DNA of 6,638 bases from Leptotrichia sp. oral taxon 215 (GTDB lineage: Bacteria; Fusobacteriota; Fusobacteriia; Fusobacteriales; Leptotrichiaceae). Below the pieces are notes generated by a model. That model was not told where the DNA came from and made no database searches. It worked only from the letters and a program-made list of their open reading frames with translations. The stretch lies in contig CAJPML010000058.1 of assembly GCA_905371725.1 (NCBI GenBank), positions 1 to 6,638 on the forward strand. The letters are read 5' to 3'. Position numbers and translations under genes: made by a program. This document shows, in pieces, positions 1 to 5,372 of the stretch (positions within the stretch are counted from its first letter, which is position 1; each line of letters starts with the position of its first letter).

Positions 1-420
1 CCGTATATTGTATGTGAATGTGGAAATGAGATTGCTGGATATGCTTATGCACATAGAATTTGGACAAGAGCTGCCTATCAGTGGGATGCTGAGCTTTCGG
101 TCTATACCGATGGGAAGTTTGCTGGAAATGGAATTGGAAAAAAACTGTATAAAATTTTGATTGAAATATTAAAGTTACAGAATATTGTGAATGTTTACGG
201 ACTTGTAACTTATCCTAACGAGAACAGTGAAAAGCTTCATAATTATTTTGAGTTTAAAAGGGTTGCGTTTTTTGAGAAAACTGGATATAAATTTGGACAA
301 TGGATTGGTGTAACCTGGTTTGAAAAGGCAATAAATTTGCATTTTGAAAATCCTGTATCAGTAAAGAAAATATCAGAAATTGATGAGGAGAAGGTTCGGA
401 AAATCCTAAAGTCAGTTTAA
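1..420 (+). CDS. GNAT-family N-acetyltransferase, phosphinothricin-acetyltransferase-like (5' end outside window)
   Basis: The frame is open from base 1 to the TAA at 418-420, giving the last 139 residues of a protein whose start lies upstream; relatives of about 165-185 residues imply some 30-50 are missing. GNAT enzymes move an acetyl group from acetyl-CoA to an amine; this subgroup (PAT/YwnH-like) includes enzymes acting on phosphinothricin, methionine sulfone or similar small amines, but the substrate cannot be read here. Numbering the visible fragment from 1, the segment GYAYAHR (13-19) is the central strand before motif A, and AGNGIGKKLY (41-50) is the acetyl-CoA pyrophosphate loop. PNENSEKLH (72-80) and GYKFGQWIGVTWFEK (95-109) match the C-terminal part of the PAT subgroup. 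Odd points: the usual Arg/Gln opening the loop is Ala41, and the common Asp of the GxWxDVxW motif is Gly103. The ATG at 157 is internal to the fold and is not the start. The family is well supported; the substrate is unknown. Confidence 0.85.
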   Translation, partial: PYIVCECGNEIAGYAYAHRIWTRAAYQWDAELSVYTDGKFAGNGIGKKLYKILIEILKLQNIVNVYGLVTYPNENSEKLHNYFEFKRVAFFEKTGYKFGQWIGVTWFEKAINLHFENPVSVKKISEIDEEKVRKILKSV

Positions 421-467
421 TAAGGGAACTCTTTCACAAATTTACGTGATTCTTATTTAAAAAATAA

Positions 468-496
468 TAGAAAAATAGTCTATTGTATGCTATAAT
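468..496 (+). promoter_or_regulatory. Extended -10 sigma70-type promoter for the isomerase gene
   Basis: A perfect TATAAT lies at 491-496, preceded by TG at 488-489, which makes an extended -10 element (TGCTATAAT). TAGAAA at 468-473 matches TTGACA at four of six positions with a spacer of 17 bases. Transcription would begin near 503, leaving a leader of about 30 bases before the ATG at 535. No hairpin terminator is visible between the upstream acetyltransferase and this site, so some read-through is also possible. Confidence 0.7.
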
Positions 497-534
497 ACTT
501 AAATGACTAAAGAAAAAGGAAAGGAAGACAGATA

Positions 535-2361
535 ATGGGATTATTTAGAAGTCACAAGAAGGCAATCCAGATTGTTTCTGCAGTTATGATAGGAATATTT
601 GGAATAGCCATGCTTATTACAGGTATATTATTCCTGAAAAATAACGTGTTTGGAGCTATGAACCATAGGGAAGTGATTGCGACAGTTAATGGGGCAAAAA
701 TCTACCGTGATGATTTTGAAAGGGAGAGCTATGGACTTAAAACACAGCTTAGTGAAATAAATCAGCAGAAAATACAGCAGCTGTCACAAGTTGGAGTAAG
801 TGCTGAAAATATAAAGAATATTCCTGACAACATTATAAATGAATATGTTTTACAGCTTATGATTGATAAGGAAGTGCTGCTTTCGTCAGCTCATAATTTG
901 GGGATAAAAGTAAGCGGAGCTGAAATAAACAAGGAATTTAACAATTATCAGAAACAGTCGCAAATGAACAGAAAAGAATTTGCTGATCATCTGAGAAACA
1001 GAGGTTATAACATAACATCTTTTAAAAAGGCAATAAAAGATGAAAAAATAATTGAAAAAATGAGAGAAAAGATATTTTCAAATGACAAGGTTACGGATGA
1101 GGAAATTAAAAAAGCATACGAGAGAAATAAATATACTCAGGCTTTCCTGAATCAGGATTTTGAAGACGTGAAGGAACAAATTAGGGAAAATATGACACAG
1201 GACAAGAATATCATGATTTTAAAGTCATATATTGCAAAGGCTAAGGAGAAAACAAAGATTGTATTCAAGAACAAGGACTTTGAAAAAATGTATGCCAGCA
1301 TGACAGCGACTGTGGCGCAAAATGGAGATTATAAATATACAAATGAAGCTGTAAACGAGCAGCTGATAAATCTTGTTTCACAGACTCAGCAAGGATACTC
1401 AGATAAGGCTGTAAATGACCTGAAGGCAACATTGAAGACAAATCTTGATAAATTTGTAAAGATTTCCAACAAGGCAAAGGCGGCAGGAATAAAAGCCGAT
1501 CCTGAACTGACAGGCGTGGAGCAGCTAAGAGACTATTCTCAAAAATACTATAATTACCTGATTGATACGTATAAGCCTGATGAAGCTGCATTGCAGGCAA
1601 AATTTAATGCAAAGAAAGACAGCTACAATATTCCGAACAGCATAGGCGGTTATGTAATAGGAGAGGAATATCAGGCAGGAGATGGAGATTTTGAAGCAGC
1701 CAAGAAGCAAGCTCAGAATATTATGAAAACAACAAATAAGGATAACTTTGCAGCTAAGGCGAAAGAATTTTCAAAAGATCCGGGATCTGCTAATAATGGT
1801 GGAAGTTTAGGAGAAACAGCCGATCTTTCACAGCTTGTGCCTGAATTTGCAAACGCAGTTAAGAGCGGAAAGGCAGGAGATATTGTCGGACCTATAAAAA
1901 CTCAATTTGGATACCACATTATATATATTCAAAGCAAGGATCCAAATAACGAAAACGTTGCAAAAGTCAGCCATATTCTGATAACACCGACTATTTCCGA
2001 AGCCTCAAAACAAAAAATCATCAAAAAAGTTCAGGATTTGAAGGCAGAAATCGAAAGCGGAAAAGTTACATGGAGCACAGTGGAAAAACAGGATAAATAT
2101 AAATTCAGTGTAAAGGAAAGATTTAAGAAAATGGTTAAATCAGATGCCATTCCAGGAATTGGAAAAAATGATGAACTGATGAATCAGATATTTGCACTGA
2201 AAAAAGACGGAATCCTTGAAAGAAATGACACTTCAGGATACTATCTAATAACAAAAACGTCAGAAATACCGTTCACACAGGCAACATTTGAAAATTCAAA
2301 AGAACGTGTAAGACTGGAACTGGCACATGAATATGCAGACAAGGAGCTGGAAATTTTATAA
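535..2361 (+). CDS. Membrane-anchored SurA/PpiD-like peptidyl-prolyl cis-trans isomerase with two parvulin-type domains
   Basis: A 608-residue protein likely to help fold exported proteins at the outer face of the inner membrane. RSHKK at 5-9 followed by a hydrophobic helix at about 11-34, with no lipobox, predicts an N-in anchor and a periplasmic body, as in PpiD. A SurA_N-type chaperone region begins at about 46 (VIATVNGAKIYRDDF, 47-61). VTDEEIKKAYERNK (186-199) is followed almost directly by a helix (209-242) of the kind that normally comes after a parvulin domain, so the first unit looks like one lacking its isomerase insert. A second linker (PDEAALQAKF, 348-357) precedes parvulin domain 1, about 366-467, with NNGGSLG (420-426), GPIKTQFGYHII (452-463). 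A diverged parvulin-like domain 2 runs about 475-577, with VSHILI (478-483) and GYYLI (568-572). Domain 1 lacks the N-terminal histidine and domain 2 lacks the C-terminal one. The start is set by AAGGAAAGGAAG at 516-527. Family and location are well supported; catalytic activity is uncertain. Confidence 0.9.
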   Translation: MGLFRSHKKAIQIVSAVMIGIFGIAMLITGILFLKNNVFGAMNHREVIATVNGAKIYRDDFERESYGLKTQLSEINQQKIQQLSQVGVSAENIKNIPDNIINEYVLQLMIDKEVLLSSAHNLGIKVSGAEINKEFNNYQKQSQMNRKEFADHLRNRGYNITSFKKAIKDEKIIEKMREKIFSNDKVTDEEIKKAYERNKYTQAFLNQDFEDVKEQIRENMTQDKNIMILKSYIAKAKEKTKIVFKNKDFEKMYASMTATVAQNGDYKYTNEAVNEQLINLVSQTQQGYSDKAVNDLKATLKTNLDKFVKISNKAKAAGIKADPELTGVEQLRDYSQKYYNYLIDTYKPDEAALQAKFNAKKDSYNIPNSIGGYVIGEEYQAGDGDFEAAKKQAQNIMKTTNKDNFAAKAKEFSKDPGSANNGGSLGETADLSQLVPEFANAVKSGKAGDIVGPIKTQFGYHIIYIQSKDPNNENVAKVSHILITPTISEASKQKIIKKVQDLKAEIESGKVTWSTVEKQDKYKFSVKERFKKMVKSDAIPGIGKNDELMNQIFALKKDGILERNDTSGYYLITKTSEIPFTQATFENSKERVRLELAHEYADKELEIL

Positions 2362-2457
2362 AAATACACTTAAGCTCATTTAAAATTAACAAAATTTACA
2401 GTTCATGAAAAAAGAGGATTCAGCTTCTGCATAAAATTTAAATAAATATATATTTTC

Positions 2458-2502
2458 AAAGACTGTTTCAAATATAAAAATGTTTGGGGCAGTTTTTGTT
2501 TT
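2458..2502 (+). terminator. Rho-independent terminator downstream of the isomerase gene
   Basis: The arm AAAGACTGTTTCAAA (2458-2472) pairs with TTTGGGGCAGTTTTT (2483-2497) over 15 positions, four of them G-U, around a 10-base loop. The descending arm runs into a T-rich stretch (2493-2502). On the opposite strand the G-U pairs become mismatches, so the signal points to + strand termination. It ends about 26 bases before the next start codon, which leaves little room for a promoter between it and the methyltransferase gene. Confidence 0.75.
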
Positions 2503-2510
2503 GCTTTGCT

Positions 2511-2518
2511 AAAGGAGG
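2511..2518 (+). promoter_or_regulatory. Ribosome binding site deciding the methyltransferase start
   Basis: AAAGGAGG lies 10 bases before the ATG at 2529. An in-frame TTG at 2484 would add 15 residues, but it lies inside the terminator stem, and the added residues are encoded by the stem, T-run and this ribosome binding site. The ATG is therefore the better start. The pgk ribosome binding site has the same 10-base spacing. Confidence 0.85.
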
Positions 2519-2528
2519 AATTAAAATA

Positions 2529-3194
2529 ATGGGATATGTTGAAATGCTAGAAAGTGCCGATAAAAAAATGATAGTTGAGGAAAAGGGGTTGAAAATAACA
2601 GAAGATTCCCTGCTGCTGTCTAGTTTTATAAGAAAATACTTTAGTAAAAAGAATAAAAATCCAAAGACTAGAAAAAGCGTAATTTTGGAAATAGGAGCAG
2701 GACAAGGCATAATGAGCCTATTAATTTCCAAAATTGATATGGTGGAGAGGATTATTGCAGTTGAGGTGCAGAAGGATGTGTACGAAACATTAGAAAAAAA
2801 TATAGAAATAAATAATCTGAGGCAAAAAATAACGCCATTAAATGAAAATATAAAAAATATTGAGGGGAAATATGAATTTATTTTTTCCAATCCTCCATAT
2901 AAAAAAGTTAATGCTGGAAAGTTGCCTGACAATGTGACAGAGCGTATTAGCAAATATGAAATTTTACTCACATTGGAAGAACTTTTTAGAGAAATTCGCA
3001 GACTTTTGAGCAATTATGGGGAGTTCTTTGTAATTGTGCCAAACAGCAGGCTGAATGATGTATTCAGATATATTTACGCAAATAATATGAATATCATTTC
3101 AATTGAAATAAATAAATATAAAAAAACAGATTTGGTTATTGTGCATGGGAAAAAAGGAGGCAAGGCAAATTCGGGAATTGTGGTTGATTTTTAG
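2529..3194 (+). CDS. trmN6: tRNA1(Val) (adenine(37)-N6)-methyltransferase-like protein (TrmN6/YfiC family)
   Basis: A 221-residue S-adenosylmethionine-dependent methyltransferase of the COG4123 type; the E. coli member, YfiC, methylates N6 of adenine 37 in tRNA1(Val). From the start: KGLKITEDSLLLSSF (about 19-33) corresponds to the family's substrate-side entry motif. ILEIGAGQG (52-60) is motif I, binding the cofactor. An acidic position in the following strand (IIAVEVQ) should hold its ribose. NPPY (121-124) is motif IV, which positions the target amino group of adenine. A basic C-terminal segment with KTDLVIVHGKKGGK closes the domain as in this family. No other domain is present and the length is usual. 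The gene sits just after a terminator, is followed by a convergent murE, and has no obvious promoter of its own. Another N6-adenine or small-domain methyltransferase is the main alternative; the exact tRNA substrate is inferred from the family. Confidence 0.85.
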   Translation: MGYVEMLESADKKMIVEEKGLKITEDSLLLSSFIRKYFSKKNKNPKTRKSVILEIGAGQGIMSLLISKIDMVERIIAVEVQKDVYETLEKNIEINNLRQKITPLNENIKNIEGKYEFIFSNPPYKKVNAGKLPDNVTERISKYEILLTLEELFREIRRLLSNYGEFFVIVPNSRLNDVFRYIYANNMNIISIEINKYKKTDLVIVHGKKGGKANSGIVVDF

Positions 3195-3258
3195 GGAATT
3201 GTTATTCTATTCGTAAAAAGTAATTTATTACATGGATTGTATAATATTTTCGGTTTAA

Positions 3259-3285
3259 ATAGCAGATTCGCTATGAAGTGTTTTT
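3259..3285 (+). terminator. Weak hairpin after the methyltransferase gene
   Basis: ATAGC (3259-3263) pairs with GCTAT (3270-3274) around a six-base loop, and a run of five T lies at 3281-3285 after a gap of six bases. The short stem and the gap make this a poor terminator. The murE terminator at 3365-3384, read on the + strand with one A-C mismatch and followed by a T-rich stretch, could also stop this transcript. Otherwise the convergent gap from 3195 to 3356 shows nothing I can name. Confidence 0.25.
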
Positions 3286-3356
3286 ACAAGAGATTAATGC
3301 TATTTATCAGCAAACAGACAAAATATAATTTCTATTTTTTATGGAAAAAGAATATA

Positions 3357-3384
3357 TAAAGTAAAAAGAGGCGTTAGCCCCTTT
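3357..3384 (-). terminator. murE terminator overlapping its stop codon
   Basis: On the minus strand AAAGGGGC pairs with GCCTCTTT (8 pairs, one G-U) around the loop TAAC, with further T-rich sequence behind it. The murE stop codon TAA (3374-3376) forms three of the four loop bases. Read on the + strand the same stem has one A-C mismatch and is followed by TGTATTTTTG, so it may act weakly in both directions between the convergent genes. Confidence 0.7.
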
Positions 3385-4903
3385 GTATTTTTGTTTCCAG
3401 TGCTTCCTTCACAATTTCCCTGTCATCAAAATGAATTTTTTCAGTTCCAATTATCTGGTATGTTTCGTGTCCTTTTCCCGCGATTAAAAGGCTGTCGCCC
3501 TTTTCCAGCATTCGTGTTCCATATTTTATTGCCCTCTCCCTGTCGGCAATGATAAGGTATCTGTTAAAAGGGAATTTTTCGCCTATAAGCCCTTTTTCTA
3601 TATCTGCCAAAATTTTTGTAGGATTTTCTGTACGTGGATTATCTGAGGTTAAAATGATGAAGTCACTGAACTTTATGGCGGCTTGCGCCATTTTTGGACG
3701 TTTTTCGTGATCCCTGTCACCGCCTGCGCCAAATATTGTTATAACACGGTTATCGGTAATTTGTTTCAAGGTTTTTCCAACATTCAGAAGACCGTCGTCG
3801 GTATGTGCAAAATCCACTACAATCCGTACATCCAGATCATTTTTTATAGTTTCAAATCTTCCAGGAACTGCTGGCATAGTTTCCAGCTTTTTGACAATGA
3901 AGTCCATTTCTATTCCTAATGACAACGCTGAAGCTATGCACCCTAGAATATTGTACAAGTTGTACTCTCCGACTAGATCAATTTCAAATCTGTATACATT
4001 TTCTGTATTTTTTAAGTTTTTTCCGTATTTTTCTAAATAGTTTTTTAGGTTTATTTTGACTTTCATTCCGTTATTTGTGTAGTTCAGGATATCACCCCAG
4101 ATGTCAGCGTCTTCATTTTTTACACTTATGGAAATGAAGTTTTTAGCGTTGTTTTCCAGATAAATTTTTGCTCCGTATTCATCGTCAATGTTGATTACTC
4201 CACTGCCAGTATGATTTTTATCGTTTCTTAGCATTGAAAATATTTTTTTCTTGGCATTAAAATAGTTTTCCATTGTTTTATGAAAGTCCAAATGATCCTG
4301 TGTCAAGTTCGTAAAAATTGCAGAATCAAATTTTAGCATGTCAACACGTCCGATTTCAAGTGCATGGGAACTTACCTCCATTATAAAGTAGTCGGCTCCG
4401 CTTTTTACACTTTTGTCAATCAGTTTTATCAGCTCAAGTGATTCAGGAGTTGTATTTACTGTTTCAAACTCTTTATCCAGTATACGGTTTCCAGTTGTTC
4501 CTATTCTGGCAGTTTTTTCCAGAATGTTTTCCAGAATGAAGCTTGATGTAGTTTTTCCGTTTGTTCCTGTAATTCCGATGATTTTTATTTTATCCTGCGG
4601 ATAGTCATAGTAGTTTGAGGCGATTATTCCGAGCTTTTTTCGTATGCCTTCAACTTGTATGAAAGTTACGTCGCTGGCACTTTGGTACTGCCCTGTGTCA
4701 ATATTTTTTTCGGAAATAATCATTTTTGCGCCGCCATCAATGGCTTTTTGAATAAAGTCATGCCCATTTACGATGCTTCCTGTCATCGCTACGAATACAA
4801 AATCTTTTTCAATTTTACGTGAATCATATTCGATGCCCTTTATCACAAAACTTTTTCCCTCTTTAAGCGTTTTGTACTCTACATCTTCAAATATTTTATA
4901 CAT
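3374..4903 (-). CDS. murE: UDP-N-acetylmuramoyl-L-alanyl-D-glutamate--diamino acid ligase MurE
   Basis: A 509-residue cytoplasmic Mur ligase that uses ATP to add the third amino acid of the peptidoglycan stem peptide to UDP-MurNAc-L-Ala-D-Glu. The N-terminal UDP-binding domain shows DSRKIEKDFVFVAM (27-40). The central domain has the P-loop GTNGKTT (113-119), EVSSHAL (176-182), TNLTQDHLDFH (198-208) and the expected carbamylated lysine near 218 in AKKKIF. GEYNLYN (312-318) precedes the C-terminal domain with PGRFE (347-351), GAGGDRDHEKRPKM (392-405), DNPRTE (421-426) and GKGHE (476-480). The DNPR motif is the one known in meso-diaminopimelate-adding MurE; lysine-adding enzymes differ there. 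Meso-lanthionine, reported in Fusobacterium peptidoglycan, would probably use a similar site. An oddity is HTDD (367-370), where most members have HTPD. GAGGAG-type ribosome binding sequence at 4912-4917 supports the ATG at 4903. The gene stands alone, not in a division and cell-wall cluster. Confidence 0.96.
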   Translation of the reverse strand: MYKIFEDVEYKTLKEGKSFVIKGIEYDSRKIEKDFVFVAMTGSIVNGHDFIQKAIDGGAKMIISEKNIDTGQYQSASDVTFIQVEGIRKKLGIIASNYYDYPQDKIKIIGITGTNGKTTSSFILENILEKTARIGTTGNRILDKEFETVNTTPESLELIKLIDKSVKSGADYFIMEVSSHALEIGRVDMLKFDSAIFTNLTQDHLDFHKTMENYFNAKKKIFSMLRNDKNHTGSGVINIDDEYGAKIYLENNAKNFISISVKNEDADIWGDILNYTNNGMKVKINLKNYLEKYGKNLKNTENVYRFEIDLVGEYNLYNILGCIASALSLGIEMDFIVKKLETMPAVPGRFETIKNDLDVRIVVDFAHTDDGLLNVGKTLKQITDNRVITIFGAGGDRDHEKRPKMAQAAIKFSDFIILTSDNPRTENPTKILADIEKGLIGEKFPFNRYLIIADRERAIKYGTRMLEKGDSLLIAGKGHETYQIIGTEKIHFDDREIVKEALETKIQRG

Positions 4904-4964
4904 TTCCTGCTCTCCTCTTTTTAAAAATTTTCATTGCATGTCATAATTATTTTCTGAATAGAAT

Positions 4965-4970
4965 TTTATA
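4965..4970 (-). promoter_or_regulatory. Candidate -10 box for murE
   Basis: On the minus strand TATAAA lies about 61 bases upstream of the murE ATG, within AGTATAAAAT. No good -35 lies at 16-18 bases; TTCAAG stands at 14, which is too close. The site is placed sensibly for murE, but AT-rich sequence yields such boxes by chance. Confidence 0.3.
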
Positions 4971-5022
4971 CTATGTTTATTCTACTTGAATACTAAGAAT
5001 GAAAAAGTTTTAGACATACAAA

Positions 5023-5115
5023 AGCCGCTTTGAAGCCAAACTTAAAAAACTACACTGTTTTTCCCTTAGGCAGTAGATGTATTCCGTTTTTTAACAGTTC
5101 GATTTTAAAGCGGTT
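5023..5115. repeat. Nested inverted repeat able to form a long imperfect hairpin; possible structured RNA or dispersed repeat unit
   Basis: Three stems nest inside one another. The outer stem pairs 5023-5035 (core CCGCTTTGAAG) with 5103-5115 (core TTTTAAAGCGG), 13 pairs with three G-U on the + strand. An internal loop of 6 and 8 bases follows. The middle stem, TTAAAAAAC (5042-5050) with GTTTTTTAA (5086-5094), is a perfect 9 pairs. The inner stem pairs TACA with TGTA (5051-5054, 5078-5081) and CTG with CAG (5055-5057, 5071-5073), ending in a T/C-rich loop. Read on the minus strand, the outer stem keeps its 7-pair core (CCGCTTT with AAAGCGG) and is followed by CTTTTGTATG. The pairing is directly visible. 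Whether it is transcribed, on which strand, and whether it is a dispersed repeat are open; I do not recognise a named RNA family. Confidence 0.55.
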
Positions 5116-5151
5116 GAGTATTCTCAAATTTATTTATAGGTATATTTTATC

Positions 5152-5179
5152 ATTTTAGCCGAAAAAAATCTACTGTAAA
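5152..5179 (-). promoter_or_regulatory. Candidate minus-strand promoter upstream of the inverted repeat
   Basis: On the minus strand TTTACA (5179-5174) and TAAAAT (5157-5152) each match consensus at five of six positions with a 16-base spacer. Transcription would start near 5145 and run through the inverted repeat toward murE, giving either a long murE leader of about 240 bases or a separate small RNA of about 130 bases if it ended after the hairpin. Confidence 0.35.
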
Positions 5180-5292
5180 AGGAATATCTAAGATTTGTAC
5201 AATTTAATTATATAAAAATACTCATTAAAAACTTGGTTATAGTAAATATTTTGAGCATGAAAATTTTCTTTAATCTTTGTGTGCTAAATAAC

Positions 5293-5321
5293 TTGAAAAT
5301 CAGTTTAAAGAGTGGTATAAT
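5293..5321 (+). promoter_or_regulatory. Near-consensus sigma70-type promoter for pgk
   Basis: TTGAAA (5293-5298) and a perfect TATAAT (5316-5321) stand exactly 17 bases apart. Start of transcription near 5328 gives a leader of about 45 bases. The strength of this promoter fits a highly expressed glycolytic gene. Confidence 0.85.
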
Positions 5322-5372
5322 TCAAATAGGAAGAAATGATATTATGAATAAATTTTAGGAGGATATAACTAC

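Larger units (their letters stand above)
4904..5372. other. Divergent intergenic region between murE and pgk
   Basis: These 469 bases separate two divergent genes and hold no convincing protein gene. They contain the murE ribosome binding site, a TATAAA box on the minus strand, a 93-base nested inverted repeat (5023-5115), a small adjoining hairpin (TTGAG-TATT-CTCAA, 5114-5127), a second minus-strand promoter candidate (5152-5179) and the pgk promoter and ribosome binding site. Part of the minus strand reads like a protein remnant. The stretch 5180-5290 shows nothing beyond AT-rich sequence. Confidence 0.8.

Noticed and set aside
157..420. A separate 87-residue protein starting at the ATG at 157
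   Set aside because: The frame is open upstream to base 1, and the cofactor-binding loop of the acetyltransferase lies before that ATG, so it is an internal codon.
1265..1710. Two short minus-strand frames inside the isomerase gene
   Set aside because: Both are antisense to conserved coding sequence and show no domain or ribosome binding site.
2484..2528. TTG start adding 15 residues to the methyltransferase
   Set aside because: The added segment is encoded by a terminator stem and the ribosome binding site, while the ATG at 2529 has a strong AAAGGAGG upstream.
2468..3013. A 181-codon open frame on the minus strand across the methyltransferase gene
   Set aside because: It is antisense to a gene with clear motif I and NPPY; the Phe/Ile/Ser-rich translation reflects the reverse complement of Lys/Glu-rich coding sequence.
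3231..3250. TATAAT at 3240-3245 as a promoter in the convergent gap
   Set aside because: No acceptable -35 sequence is found 16-18 bases upstream, and there is no gene on the + strand downstream for it to serve.
3683..4604. Two short + strand frames inside murE (3683-3919 and 4413-4604)
   Set aside because: They are antisense to conserved MurE motifs and have no supporting signals.
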